Counted from the first letter of the stretch, positions 9,068-18,594 are shown. The stretch is 64,000 bases of DNA from an uncultured Bacteroides sp. (GCA_900556625.1 USPQ01000005.1:1-64000), one strand, 5' to 3'. Notes: generated from the sequence alone by a model not told the origin. Translations and numbers: made by a program.

Positions 9068-10285
9068 TTACTTCTCCGATCGTTTCGCTTTTTCCCACGC
9101 TCCGTTTCCTTTTTTCTTCTTCAGATAACGGATCCCTTTCAACACATTGATATTCATAAAAAGAAAATAATAAGGGATGAAGAGTATCTTGTTCTTAATC
9201 TGCCTGGCAGACAGATAATAGCCCCAATATCCCAACCCGTAGAAGAGGAGCTGCATCCCAAGCAGCACCCCGTAGAATACCGTCGGACCGCCCGACAGCA
9301 GAATCGCCACGTTCAGCGGCAGGAGTGCGAACAGCAGGAACGGAGTGACCGACCACCTCAACACCCGGTGCGACGTATATTGAAAGCTGAGCACCCCGTA
9401 GCGGAACGGGTTCAGCAATGGGCGCAGCCGCCAGATAGACTGCAATCCTCCCGCAGCGATGCGCACCTTTCTTTTTTCCTCCTCCCTCATATCCGCCGAA
9501 CCGCTTTCGATGGCGTAGGCATTGGTGCGGTAAGCAATCGTGTACCCCTTCATCGTGATGCGCAGCGATAGGATGAAGTCGTCGAGCAATGTGTCCGGTT
9601 CCATCGCCTCGAACAGTTCGCGGCGTACGGCAAACAGTTCACCCGCAGCCCCCACCGCCGAATATAGCCGTGCGTCCAACGCTTTCAGCGTCGACTCATA
9701 CTTCCAGTAAATCCCTTCGCCACCGGCGGCAGCCCCGTCCTTCGTCTGCACGGCAATCCGTTTCTCTCCCGCCACGCATCCCACTTTCGGATCCTGAAAA
9801 GCGAGTACAATCTCCCGTATCGCTTCCCGGTTCACCATCGTATTGGCGTCCGTGAAGACAACGAGCGGTGTGTCTACAAGCGTCATTCCGCGCGTCATCG
9901 CAGCCGTCTTGCCTTGCCGGAGCGGTTGGAAATGCACCGTCGCCTTTCCCTGCCAGCGTGTCTGCAGGCGTTCGTTCGTCCCGTCATTGCTGCCGTCCGT
10001 CACCCAGACAATGTGCAGCTTATCCGCAGGATAGTCCAGTTCAAGGCAGTTCTCCATCTTCTCGTCCACCACCTCCTCTTCGTTGAAAGCCGTGATAAAC
10101 AGCGTCACCTCCGGCAGTTCCCCCTCCGTTGCCGGGAGCGGGTGTCTCACCGGTTTCACGAAAAACTCTTTCAGCTTGACAAGGATGTAAAGCAGGATTC
10201 CGTAGCCCAGATACGTGTAGAACACAACGAACAGGGCAAACCAGAAAAGAATTTCGAGACAAAGAGCAGGTGTGTCGTCGTTCAT
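9068..10285 (-). CDS. Membrane glycosyltransferase family 2, last gene of the polysaccharide set
   Basis: 405 residues. An N-terminal membrane segment (about residues 12-35) precedes a GT2 domain (about 55-290) with the nucleotide-sugar motif VFTDANTMV and an LLDDFILSLRI acidic motif. Hydrophobic segments follow near the C terminus (about 315-385). Enzymes of this shape transfer sugars from nucleotide donors to a lipid-linked acceptor at the inner membrane or polymerise a glycan. The gene starts 9 bp after the sulfatase-like gene, so it belongs to the same transcript. Donor and linkage cannot be read from the sequence. The DNA is clearly GC-richer than the flanking core genes. Confidence 0.88.
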   Translation of the reverse strand: MNDDTPALCLEILFWFALFVVFYTYLGYGILLYILVKLKEFFVKPVRHPLPATEGELPEVTLFITAFNEEEVVDEKMENCLELDYPADKLHIVWVTDGSNDGTNERLQTRWQGKATVHFQPLRQGKTAAMTRGMTLVDTPLVVFTDANTMVNREAIREIVLAFQDPKVGCVAGEKRIAVQTKDGAAAGGEGIYWKYESTLKALDARLYSAVGAAGELFAVRRELFEAMEPDTLLDDFILSLRITMKGYTIAYRTNAYAIESGSADMREEEKRKVRIAAGGLQSIWRLRPLLNPFRYGVLSFQYTSHRVLRWSVTPFLLFALLPLNVAILLSGGPTVFYGVLLGMQLLFYGLGYWGYYLSARQIKNKILFIPYYFLFMNINVLKGIRYLKKKKGNGAWEKAKRSEK

Positions 10286-10294
10286 AGTTATGCG

Positions 10295-12004
10295 TTATTT
10301 TATTTTAAAATAGTCACTATCCAATATAATATCAGAGATCTCCTCCCTATGCAGGACCCTCAGTTTTTCTCTTTCGCTATCCATCACCGAGTCGGGACGA
10401 AGCAGGCTGTTGCCTACACCCCTCCATTGCGAGTCAATGCCCGCCAAATCCAGAATCGTGGGAAACAGGTCGGCTTGTGAGATAGCCAGATCGCTTCTTT
10501 GGTTGATTTTCTGCGGAGCGTTCACAATATACAACGGAATTTTTGAATAAGCACTATCTTCCTCCTTCAATTTTAGCCAGTCGTTGGAAATTGAATGGTC
10601 GCTGGCAATTATAATCAGCGAATTGTCATAGAGATGGTTTGCCTTCAAGAAATCAATATACTTGCCCAGATACTTATCCATATAATGTATATCAGACAAA
10701 TACACTTTCAATTCATCGGAGTACGATTCCGGAAAAGGAATGGCATATTCCTCGAACATCTTCTTGTAAGGCGAGTGCGTAGACGAAGTGAGGATCATCG
10801 AGAAGAAAGGCTGCTTGCCCGTTTTGTCGATGCTTGCCGCATACTCGAAGAGCAGCTTGTCATTCAGCCAACTGTCATCACATTCCTTCAGCGCATATTC
10901 CTTTCTCGAATAGAGTCTGTCAAATCCATACCGTATACATATCCCGTCCTGCCTCCACATTTTCGACGACGTAGGAATCACCATCCGGCACTCTGTTTCC
11001 GGATTCTTTCTTTTCAGTAATTTGGGGATAGACTCAAACGTATTATCAAAATAATCATAAACAGTCACCCCTCTCTTTTTGGGTAAGAGTCCGTTCAAAT
11101 AGGTGAACTGCCCGTCACTGGATTCGCCCAGCTGGATCAGTGAGGTCATATTCTTATTGTAATACGCCCCCTCTCTCGCCAGTCTGTTGAGGGTAGGGGT
11201 GATCTCCACACCGCCTATGCTCATGCTTGTGGGAAATGCCAGAAACGACTCCACCAGGATGAAGATGATATTTTTCTTCGGTTGTCCGGTGCAGTATCCG
11301 GCTGCATTAAAAAGAGGCTCGAGTCTGGCAAAGTCTTTCGGATCATAATCCTGCTTGTTGTTGGAGATAAACTGCATAGCGGTTCCATACAGAATGCCGA
11401 ACTTGAAGATACACTCTGTCGGGCTGTTCTTGAATGGGTGTATATACTTATATTTCAATGACGACCAATGTATAGTGGCAATACTCACCAGCACCCCGAT
11501 GATGAGGACGGCAGTTCCCAGTATGCAGGCGGAGACGATTCTCCGTACCTTGTCTGCAATGCCGTAGTAGCCGACATGATAAGCCTTGTAAAACAATATG
11601 CCCGCTACGGTCGTTATCACTATCGTAATGTCGCTCCACCTGAACATAGACAGCACGCTGGCAGAAATCCCTCCCAGATTATTGACCTCGCCATACAATA
11701 CAGGTGGCATATACGTATAGAAGAATCTGCTGTACAGCACGTTGACAATAGTAAGAAGCGTGATGAGGGCATAGGGAATAAAGAAAAGATATGTCTTCTT
11801 TTTGATCAGGAAAAGTGGGAGGAAGAAAAACAGGCATACGTCGGCAAGCGTATGGAAAATATTCTCCACGTATGAGAACGTGGTAAGGGAATACTTGTCC
11901 ATAAGAACCGTGTAGTGCATATATTGAAGATTGATATAGCACAACAGCATCAGCAGCATGGGGAATGCCAGTTGCCTCAATAAAGTTCCGGTTTTCTTGT
12001 TCAT
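10295..12004 (-). CDS. LTA-synthase-like sulfatase-family transferase (alkaline phosphatase fold)
   Basis: 569 residues. Five or so N-terminal membrane helices (residues 1-185) are followed by an extracytoplasmic PF00884-type domain. Visible motifs: IIFILVESF (metal Glu), LGESSDGQF at the nucleophile position, THSPYK, and IIASDHS (metal Asp/His). This resembles LtaS and phosphoglycerol transferases such as OpgB/MdoB, which move phosphoglycerol or phosphoethanolamine from phospholipid to a glycan. In LtaS the nucleophile is Thr; here the aligned residue appears to be Ser. In this locus it probably decorates the exopolysaccharide after export. It is followed 9 bp later by a GT2 gene and preceded 24 bp upstream by another. 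Confidence 0.85.
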   Translation of the reverse strand: MNKKTGTLLRQLAFPMLLMLLCYINLQYMHYTVLMDKYSLTTFSYVENIFHTLADVCLFFFLPLFLIKKKTYLFFIPYALITLLTIVNVLYSRFFYTYMPPVLYGEVNNLGGISASVLSMFRWSDITIVITTVAGILFYKAYHVGYYGIADKVRRIVSACILGTAVLIIGVLVSIATIHWSSLKYKYIHPFKNSPTECIFKFGILYGTAMQFISNNKQDYDPKDFARLEPLFNAAGYCTGQPKKNIIFILVESFLAFPTSMSIGGVEITPTLNRLAREGAYYNKNMTSLIQLGESSDGQFTYLNGLLPKKRGVTVYDYFDNTFESIPKLLKRKNPETECRMVIPTSSKMWRQDGICIRYGFDRLYSRKEYALKECDDSWLNDKLLFEYAASIDKTGKQPFFSMILTSSTHSPYKKMFEEYAIPFPESYSDELKVYLSDIHYMDKYLGKYIDFLKANHLYDNSLIIIASDHSISNDWLKLKEEDSAYSKIPLYIVNAPQKINQRSDLAISQADLFPTILDLAGIDSQWRGVGNSLLRPDSVMDSEREKLRVLHREEISDIILDSDYFKIK

Positions 12005-12028
12005 ATTATATACCCCATACAGGCTTCT

Positions 12029-12919
12029 TTAATTAATACGTGCTTTCAGTTCCTCTTTCTTCTTCTTCTTTTTCACGAGATTGCTCTCCTCATCCTTATA
12101 TTCCTTCTTCTTGGTGAACAGTCCTCCGAGCCCCCTCAGCCCGTTGGCCACACGAACCTTGAAACTGTTGAACAGCGATCCGTCGGCTCCCACCGTGCCA
12201 TACCCCGTGACGGCACGCGCGCGGTGTTTTCTCACAAAAGCGATTTTCCCGAACTGTTTCAGTTGCAGTGCCAGATACCCGTCCTCGCCCCGGATGATGT
12301 CCGTGCGGATGCCCGTTTTCCGTGCCAAATCCGTGCGGTAAGCGAACACCAGCCCCCGCACACTCAGCTCCGGACGCTTGAACGATTGCAGCCACAGATG
12401 CAGGTCGCGGGTAGCCTCATACAGCTTCAGTCCCCACCGGGAATGCTCCTCGTCCGGAATATAGCTCCATAGCGAGCTTACCCCGACAACGCCCGGACGC
12501 TCCAGCGCATCCACCATCGTCTCCACATACTTGGGCGGGTACATCGTGTCCGAATCAATGTTGATGTGATACTTCCCCCGTGCGTGGTTCAGCCCGCAAA
12601 GGCGGGCAAAACCGCAACTATGCTGCGTCTCCGTATAATAAGGTACGCCGCACGCCTGAAAAATATCCGCCGTGCGGTCCTTCGATTCATTATCCACCCC
12701 GATGATCTCTACGGGATACTTGCACTGCATCTCGCTCAGCGACCACAGACAAGCCAGCAGATGTTTTTCCTCGTTGTAGCCTATCAGCGAGACGGTAACC
12801 ACCGGATTCTCGCTCTGAAGCCCGGCGATCTTCTGCCGCACTTCCTCCACCACCGCTTGGGGAGCTTCCGCAAACGGTCTCTCGTACACCTGCAAATATT
12901 TCTTATACCAAACTCCCAT
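12029..12919 (-). CDS. Glycosyltransferase family 2
   Basis: 296 residues, soluble. The GT2 core is evident: VTVSLIGYNEEKH at the N terminus, VDNESKDRTAD, and a DXD-type motif in NIDSDTMYP. The C terminus is strongly basic (a run of six lysines near residues 283-288), which could help membrane association. Likely role: addition of one sugar to the undecaprenyl-linked repeat unit on the cytoplasmic face. It lies in the minus-strand polysaccharide operon, 39 bp after the preceding GT4 gene. The donor sugar is unknown. Confidence 0.87.
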   Translation of the reverse strand: MGVWYKKYLQVYERPFAEAPQAVVEEVRQKIAGLQSENPVVTVSLIGYNEEKHLLACLWSLSEMQCKYPVEIIGVDNESKDRTADIFQACGVPYYTETQHSCGFARLCGLNHARGKYHINIDSDTMYPPKYVETMVDALERPGVVGVSSLWSYIPDEEHSRWGLKLYEATRDLHLWLQSFKRPELSVRGLVFAYRTDLARKTGIRTDIIRGEDGYLALQLKQFGKIAFVRKHRARAVTGYGTVGADGSLFNSFKVRVANGLRGLGGLFTKKKEYKDEESNLVKKKKKKEELKARIN

Positions 12920-12958
12920 AACTCACTTCCTGATTTATTTATCGTACCGCTTATCTGT

Positions 12959-14113
12959 TTATTTTTCCAAAGCCTCCTCGAACAACTCTTTCCATTGCTC
13001 CGCGATATGCTCAATCCTGAAACGTTCCACATCCACCCGTGCCTGCCGTCCCATCTTCCTGCGCAGGTCCTCATGCTCAATCAGATAACAGATCTTCTCC
13101 GCCAATCCCTCGATGTCACCGTTCTCCACCAGCAACCCGTCGCGGCCGTCTGCGATAATGTCTCTCGGTCCGCACGGGCACGTGAACGAAACGGGGGGCA
13201 CCCCGCACGCCATAGCCTCGATGATGACCATTCCGAACCCCTCATAGCGCGAGGACAGGACAAAGACAGAACTCTCACAATACTTATCCACGATATTCTG
13301 CACCGTGTGTTTGAGCAGGCAACTCGAAGCCACCCCTTCCTCATCCACCTGCCGTTGGAGTTGCTCGCGCATACCGTCCCCGTAGATCGACAGCGTCCAG
13401 TCCGGATGTTTCCGGCTGACGATGCGCCAGGCACTCACGAGGCGGTCGAATCCTTTCTGCGGCATATACCTTCCTACGGCAATCACCTGTTTTTGCGTGC
13501 CGTCCGACTGTTGGTCGGGGAGGAAAGGAAGCGGGTTGTGAATCACCTTCACGTTGTCCAGTTCCGTCCATTCGGCTGCGTCCTCGTTGCTCAGCACGAC
13601 GAAATAGCGCACTTTCCGCAGTTGCCGGATCAGTTGCCGCATCCAATACTGCTTCACCATCCGCTGCACGAATCCGGGAAGGCGGTTGTCGGTGAACTCG
13701 CGGTAGTTGGACTTGTTGAAATGGATTTCTCCCAGCTTGACACTGCCGTCCTTCATTTCGCAGATGAAGTTGATCTCACGCCGCAGCAGAGACACCGTGA
13801 TATCCGGACGGATTTCGCAAAGGCACTCGTTCAGCCGCTTCTTGTAAAGCCGCTGTTTCTTCGAATATCCCGAAATACGTTTCAGCAATGAACGCCCGTA
13901 CATTTCGTCGTAATTGATACTGAGTTGATGAAGCGTGATGGACGGATGCAGCGGATAGTAAGGCTCTTTCCCTTTTCCGTCCGTCAGGATAATATGTATG
14001 TCATAGCCGAAATGCTCTGCAAAGTAATTCGCTTTCAGAGTCAGTGCCCGTTCCATACCGCTGGGATAATAAAGCGAAGGAATGCAGTAGGCTATTCTTA
14101 ATTGTTTATTCAT
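12959..14113 (-). CDS. Glycosyltransferase family 4 (GT-B fold)
   Basis: 384 residues in two Rossmann-like halves. The N-terminal half has IAYCIPSLYYPSGMER, a typical acceptor-side start. The C-terminal half has GRYMPQKGFDRLV and the donor-binding E-x7-E region in SSRYEGFGMVIIEAMACG. These are hallmarks of retaining GT4 enzymes using nucleotide sugars. The start codon overlaps the end of the upstream glycosyltransferase gene by 8 bp, indicating translational coupling within the polysaccharide operon. The specific sugar is not predictable. Confidence 0.88.
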   Translation of the reverse strand: MNKQLRIAYCIPSLYYPSGMERALTLKANYFAEHFGYDIHIILTDGKGKEPYYPLHPSITLHQLSINYDEMYGRSLLKRISGYSKKQRLYKKRLNECLCEIRPDITVSLLRREINFICEMKDGSVKLGEIHFNKSNYREFTDNRLPGFVQRMVKQYWMRQLIRQLRKVRYFVVLSNEDAAEWTELDNVKVIHNPLPFLPDQQSDGTQKQVIAVGRYMPQKGFDRLVSAWRIVSRKHPDWTLSIYGDGMREQLQRQVDEEGVASSCLLKHTVQNIVDKYCESSVFVLSSRYEGFGMVIIEAMACGVPPVSFTCPCGPRDIIADGRDGLLVENGDIEGLAEKICYLIEHEDLRRKMGRQARVDVERFRIEHIAEQWKELFEEALEK

Positions 14114-15242
14114 CAGTTGTTTTTTTAAGTCCTACCTCCTCAATCACCTTTTGCATCTGTGCTTTCCATGACAGCGGGCGGACCGACTCCCGGATCTCAA
14201 CCGGCGAAGCCTTCAACGACCGTTGAAACGCAATCAGCTTCGGGACGTCCACCGCCGACTCGTCCGCAGGCACCTTCCACACATACGGCATAGCGTCAAA
14301 ATCCGCATCCGTCTCCGAGTAAGTGAAGGCAAACCCGCGTGCCGCGTACTCCCGGTTTTTCAGTGTCTTGATTTCCGTGATACCGCTCCGGTGGCGTCCC
14401 AGACTGCCGATGGCAAAGTCCGCGCGTTCAAACTGCTCATCGAGTTCCTCTCCGTGCAGGGGTCCGTGCAGAATCACGTACTCCTCCAGATGATGGTCGC
14501 GTATCACGGGAAGAATCTCCTCCCGTTCCCGTTCGCCCGACAGCGGACCTACGATATGGAAATAAACCTTATATTCCGGATTCGTCCGGTAATACTCCGC
14601 GAGGCCCCGTACCAGGCGGTCGAACCCGTGCCAATAGTGCACCTCCGCCACACCGATCAGGTGCAGCTCGTGCGAAGTGTCGTTCTGTCCGCTCCGCATC
14701 GGGGTAGCGTCGAAATCGATCCCGTTGGAAATCCGGATCGTCCTGCCTCCGAAAATCGTTTCCGCGTTGGAGAAAGTCACGATGCCGTCCAGCAGCTTTG
14801 CCATCCGGTGGCGGAAACAGCGGTCCACAGCGAGCGAAGCCCTCATAGACCATGAGATGTACTCCTGATCGTAAGGATATGTCGGTATCTCCACCGCCAC
14901 TTTCGCCCCCGTCTTTTTCAGGCGTTCCACCAGCCGCAGCGTGAAAGGGTTGGCGTTGTGATAGGAACGGATGTACACAAAGTCGATCTTCTCCCGCTGC
15001 GCATACTTCACGATAGGCGAGTAGTAGACACGTTTCAGCAACTTCGCCATCGTCCCTTTGCCGAAATCGGCCATCACCTCGTCGCCGATCATCAGCCTCC
15101 GGTTGCCGAAGGGCGTGGTGTCGTAGTAACACAAGCGAACATCCGCGCCGCACTTCTTGAGGGCCTTTACTTGGTAATGTATCTTCTTGCTGATTCCGTT
15201 TGCTTTGTCGAAACCGTGAAATATCAGAAATAAGGTTTTCAT
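14106..15242 (-). CDS. GT-B glycosyltransferase (family 4/1-like)
   Basis: 378 residues beginning MKTLFLIFHGFDKANG. It has a GT-B layout, but the C-terminal donor domain is less canonical than its neighbour's: HYWHGFDRLVRGL and YVILHGPLHGEEL are seen, with an altered E-x7-E region (SGITEIKTLKNREYAARG). Such variants are common in Bacteroides capsule loci and are annotated only as glycosyltransferases. It overlaps the downstream GT4 gene by 8 bp and lies 41 bp after the flippase gene. The role in repeat-unit assembly is inferred from context. Confidence 0.8.
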   Translation of the reverse strand: MKTLFLIFHGFDKANGISKKIHYQVKALKKCGADVRLCYYDTTPFGNRRLMIGDEVMADFGKGTMAKLLKRVYYSPIVKYAQREKIDFVYIRSYHNANPFTLRLVERLKKTGAKVAVEIPTYPYDQEYISWSMRASLAVDRCFRHRMAKLLDGIVTFSNAETIFGGRTIRISNGIDFDATPMRSGQNDTSHELHLIGVAEVHYWHGFDRLVRGLAEYYRTNPEYKVYFHIVGPLSGEREREEILPVIRDHHLEEYVILHGPLHGEELDEQFERADFAIGSLGRHRSGITEIKTLKNREYAARGFAFTYSETDADFDAMPYVWKVPADESAVDVPKLIAFQRSLKASPVEIRESVRPLSWKAQMQKVIEEVGLKKTTDE

Positions 15243-15283
15243 GCGTGCTCTTTGTCTTGATGTATGTTGTCTATTCCGTTCAT

Positions 15284-16738
15284 TTATTTTCCTTTTCCCG
15301 CCATGCTTCGTATTTTCCCCAAGAGGTCGTACTCCCGCGTAACTTGTATATATCCCCCAAAGATAGTAAAACTTACTATACTTTTTACAATTATTGTAAG
15401 AAAAATATTAATTCCTTCCGTCGCGTACTGTATCGGCAGGAGAATGACCGCCATCAGCAGGCTTACCGCCAGCGGAGAAAGGAGCTGACGGACGAACGGC
15501 AGGACACTTCGCCGGAAAGTCACCCGGTACATCTGCCAGTAGCATTGCGCGAAGTTGACGGTGAACGTGACGGCGATGCAGCTTGCCACTGCCGTCAGCG
15601 TGCCGAAATAGAAGATTCCGAGCAGCATGCCCGCCACGTTGAGCGCGGACGAGAACAGTCCGCACACGAACAGGCTCTTCGTGTCGCCCGCCGCCTGGAA
15701 GATGGAGCCGGAAGAAGACAGTATGATCTGAATCCCTACGGACAGTGACAGAATCCGGAAAACGGGTACGGACGGCAGCCATTGGTCGCCGAAGATGATC
15801 AGCGTCACTTCCTCCGCCGTGAAAAAGAGCAGCACGCTGAGCGGCAGTCCGATGAAGGCGAGAAAGCGCAGGATCCGTTCGTAGGAGGTGGCGAGCTTCC
15901 CTTTGTCGTCTTGAAAATCGCTGAATATCGGGTGCATCACGGGGGTGATCACTTGTGTGATGTTCTGCAGGGGAAGCATCATCAGACGGTAAGATTTTTC
16001 GTAGTATCCCAAGTCGGACATTCCCATGTATTTGCCGATCAGCAGCTTGTCAAGGTTGCGGCTGAAATAGTTGATGACATTGAACAGGAACTGGTAGGCG
16101 GAATAGGAGAATATCTTGCGCAGCACCGTCAGCCCCAGCGTGAGGCGCAGGCGTTGCGGATAGCGTTGGTAGGAGATGGCGAATATCAGTATGCCGGATA
16201 CGATCGGGTTGATAATCAGCGCATACAGTCCCGCTCCGCAGAGTGCTGCGGTGACGGCTGCCGCCCCTGCCGAAATCTGAATGACGAAGCTCCGCACGGC
16301 AATGAACTTGAACTCTTTGTTGCGGTAGAACAAAGCCCCCGGCACGATGGTGGCGGAAGCGAAAAACAGGTTGACGGACAGTAGCTGGCACAGTGTCCGC
16401 AGGATGTCGCTGTTGTAATAACCGGCTATCAGCCATGACGCGGCGAAGAAGAGGGCGCTTATGCCTATGCCGGTCCACACGGTGAACGAGAAAATATCCG
16501 ACAATTCCTCCCGTGTCAGCGTCTTGTGCTGCACGATGGCGGGGGATACACCCATGTCCGTGAACAGGTTGAAGAAGGCGATGATTACGGTGGCTATCGC
16601 CACAATGCCGAAGTCGTCCGGCGAGAGCAGGCGTGCCAGTACACCCGCCACCACAAGCGAGATGACTACACCGCTGTATTTGGCGAGCGCCGTGTAGAAT
16701 ACTCCGGAGAACAGCTGACTTTTGAGATTACCTGCCAT
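15284..16738 (-). CDS. Wzx-type lipid-linked oligosaccharide flippase (MOP/PST family)
   Basis: 484 residues with about 12-14 hydrophobic helices from residue 15 to the C terminus and almost no soluble domain, as expected for MOP-superfamily exporters. The N-terminal sequence FSGVFYTALAKYSGVVISLV and the early charged loop RLLSPDDFGIVAIA are typical of PST/Wzx proteins (TuaB/WzxC-like). Role: flipping undecaprenyl-diphosphate-linked repeat units to the periplasmic side for the Wzy polymerase, which is encoded about 12 kb away on the same strand. It overlaps the upstream glycosyltransferase gene by 11 bp. Confidence 0.9.
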   Translation of the reverse strand: MAGNLKSQLFSGVFYTALAKYSGVVISLVVAGVLARLLSPDDFGIVAIATVIIAFFNLFTDMGVSPAIVQHKTLTREELSDIFSFTVWTGIGISALFFAASWLIAGYYNSDILRTLCQLLSVNLFFASATIVPGALFYRNKEFKFIAVRSFVIQISAGAAAVTAALCGAGLYALIINPIVSGILIFAISYQRYPQRLRLTLGLTVLRKIFSYSAYQFLFNVINYFSRNLDKLLIGKYMGMSDLGYYEKSYRLMMLPLQNITQVITPVMHPIFSDFQDDKGKLATSYERILRFLAFIGLPLSVLLFFTAEEVTLIIFGDQWLPSVPVFRILSLSVGIQIILSSSGSIFQAAGDTKSLFVCGLFSSALNVAGMLLGIFYFGTLTAVASCIAVTFTVNFAQCYWQMYRVTFRRSVLPFVRQLLSPLAVSLLMAVILLPIQYATEGINIFLTIIVKSIVSFTIFGGYIQVTREYDLLGKIRSMAGKGK

Positions 16739-17846
16739 TTATCGCGTCTTTATAGACTTGTGCATACTCGCGTCCCGTTTTTTTGATATTCATGTTGTCG
16801 ATGGCGTAGTCGTAGTTTGCCTCCCCGTGTTCGTAAGCGGCATACCGTGCGCCGGTTTCGAGCGCGTGGACGATATCTTCCCGGTCGTCGGGGTCGAACG
16901 AGGGGTTTCCGGTGATGGCCAGCAGCTCGCCGTTATTCCCCGTGTCGGGACCTACCACCACTTTGTGGTAGAGGAAGGCGAGGGGGATGTTGCCGGAATT
17001 CAGGATATCTTTGCGTGGAATCATTACCAGGTCCGAAGCTGCTATATAATAAGGTAGGTCGCAACTGTCCACCAGGTCGTCGTTGCCTCCGGCTCTCAGA
17101 TGCAGCCAGCGGTTGAGCAGGGGCCTGACCACGTAGTAGCCGAAGCGCGAGAGCCATCTCTTGAGGAAGTTCTTGCCGTACCCGTTGCGTCTGGAGAAAG
17201 GGTAGAGACGGGGAGCGAGCAGCAGTTTATGCGGCCGTTTCCATGCATGGAATGCTCCGAGCACCATGCGTATCTCTTCCCGGTTGCGGAATTTGCCGAA
17301 GGCGGTGACGATGAACGCGTTCTGCGGCAGATTGAGATATTGGCGTGCGCGCGCCTCGCTGATGTCCTCCTGATAGGTATATTCATAGATATGGTGGAGA
17401 ATGACGACATTCCGGCTTTGGGGGTATCTGGCGGCAAAGTCATCCGCGCTGAAATGCCCCATGTGTACCACGATGTCGCTTTGCGTCTCGATGATGTCGT
17501 AGGCGCGGCTGATGATGTCGTTTGCGTAGTGCGGGCGCACATTGTGCCGCGTGTATACGAAATGCGCCCCTCGCGAACGGAAGAAACGGATGCGCTCTTC
17601 GAGCCGGCGTATCACGTCGGGGTCGTCGCAGTTCCAGCCTACTACTTCTTCCGGCCATTGGAAGTGTATGATGTCATACGCCGTGTCTGATTCCCAAAAT
17701 GCTTCTTTGGAACATCGTACGTCAATACCCGTCATGCGGATAGCATCGCATAGAATAGGAGCGAACAGATTGTCCGTATCACTTATTTCTCTGAATACTA
17801 TGAGCGCTTTTATTGCCTTGCCATTCGTCTCTTCACAATCGTTCAT
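16728..17846 (-). CDS. Glycosyltransferase, GT-B-like, first gene of the downstream polysaccharide half
   Basis: 372 residues from the chosen ATG at 17846. The open frame extends upstream to 18005, but that extra 53-residue stretch is a low-complexity Lys/Arg run, and a -7 promoter box at 17876-17883 would lie inside it, so the shorter start is preferred. The N terminus (KALIVFREISDTDNLF) and the middle (ITAFGKFRNREEIRMVL) resemble GT-B glycosyltransferases of capsule loci. Later DLVMIPRKDILNSGNIPLAF fits the donor-binding half. The catalytic Glu pattern is weak, so the family is uncertain. It overlaps the flippase gene by 11 bp and leads the transcript running to about 9 kb. Confidence 0.75.
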   Translation of the reverse strand: MNDCEETNGKAIKALIVFREISDTDNLFAPILCDAIRMTGIDVRCSKEAFWESDTAYDIIHFQWPEEVVGWNCDDPDVIRRLEERIRFFRSRGAHFVYTRHNVRPHYANDIISRAYDIIETQSDIVVHMGHFSADDFAARYPQSRNVVILHHIYEYTYQEDISEARARQYLNLPQNAFIVTAFGKFRNREEIRMVLGAFHAWKRPHKLLLAPRLYPFSRRNGYGKNFLKRWLSRFGYYVVRPLLNRWLHLRAGGNDDLVDSCDLPYYIAASDLVMIPRKDILNSGNIPLAFLYHKVVVGPDTGNNGELLAITGNPSFDPDDREDIVHALETGARYAAYEHGEANYDYAIDNMNIKKTGREYAQVYKDAINGR

Positions 17847-17875
17847 GTCCTTGCTTTTGTATCCTTCTTGTGCTA

Positions 17876-17883
17876 CAAAGGTA
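17876..17883 (-). promoter_or_regulatory. -7 promoter box for the downstream polysaccharide operon
   Basis: On the minus strand the sequence reads TACCTTTG, matching TAnnTTTG, 30 bp before the ATG at 17846. It gives the second half of the glycan genes its own start of transcription. Confidence 0.55.
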
Positions 17884-17889
17884 GTAAAC

Positions 17890-18489
17890 TTATGATAACT
17901 TTCTCTGTTTTTCCGATTTCTTTTTTCCCTTATTTCCTTTATCTTTCTCTTTTTTCTTCTTTTCCTGTTCTTTTTTCTTTCCTTTTCCCTTTTTCTTCTT
18001 TTCATTTTCCTTTTCCTGTTCTTGACTTTTGCTTATCCGCAGGTGCATGGATTTGCTCAGTAACGCCTCTCTCGCCTTTGTCCTCCGCTCCAGTTCTTCC
18101 GCGTCGGGGTGCTGTTCGAGGAGGATTTCGCCGGGAAGGTAGTCGTCCAGTTCGTCGGGATCTACGGTTTTGATGATGACGCACTGCCCGTTTTGAATCG
18201 CTTTGATCATCGCCTTTGAGAGATGCAGGACGTAGAAATTGCACTTCAAGGCTATGAAATGCGTGTAGATCACTTGCGCGTACGATAATATGCTGTAATT
18301 CCGGACTTGTTCCATGTTCCATGTCGTGCTGGAATTGATGGTGGTCTGTCCCGCCACTTTCTCGTGCGACAGGGGCGATACGGTGCGCTGGATGTTCAGA
18401 AAACGTCCTAACGTGATGTGGACACAATATTTCAATCTCTCTTTGATTACTTTGTCGTCATTCAGGATGACATTTGACTTCATTTTCAT
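17890..18489 (-). CDS. Hypothetical protein with Lys/Glu-rich tail
   Basis: 199 residues that I do not recognise. Residues 1-150 have ordinary composition (MKMKSNVILNDDK, then TINSSTTWNMEQVRNY, then VDPDELDDYLPGEILL), with no signal peptide, membrane helix or catalytic motif that I can name. The last ~45 residues are almost only Lys, Glu, Gly, Gln and Asn, encoded by a purine-rich strand. The gene is divergent from the DUF4373 gene (180 bp between the start codons) and ends just before the promoter of the polysaccharide operon, so it may belong to the accessory cassette as a regulator or nucleic-acid binder. That is inference from position and the basic tail only. The start ATG is followed by a second ATG two codons on. 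Confidence 0.6.
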   Translation of the reverse strand: MKMKSNVILNDDKVIKERLKYCVHITLGRFLNIQRTVSPLSHEKVAGQTTINSSTTWNMEQVRNYSILSYAQVIYTHFIALKCNFYVLHLSKAMIKAIQNGQCVIIKTVDPDELDDYLPGEILLEQHPDAEELERRTKAREALLSKSMHLRISKSQEQEKENEKKKKGKGKKKEQEKKKKEKDKGNKGKKKSEKQRKLS

Positions 18490-18594
18490 TTAAAAAACAT
18501 TTTTATTTATGGTTATTATATTGCTGCAAAGGTTGTTAAAAGAATCGTAATAGCCCTCTGTTTTTTTCAACAAGTGTAACCGAAACATTTAAAA

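Noticed and set aside
12566..13891. 441-codon plus-strand frame opposite glycosyltransferase genes
   Set aside because: Crosses two genuine minus-strand genes; composition (His, Leu, Gln, Arg rich) is that of an antisense frame.
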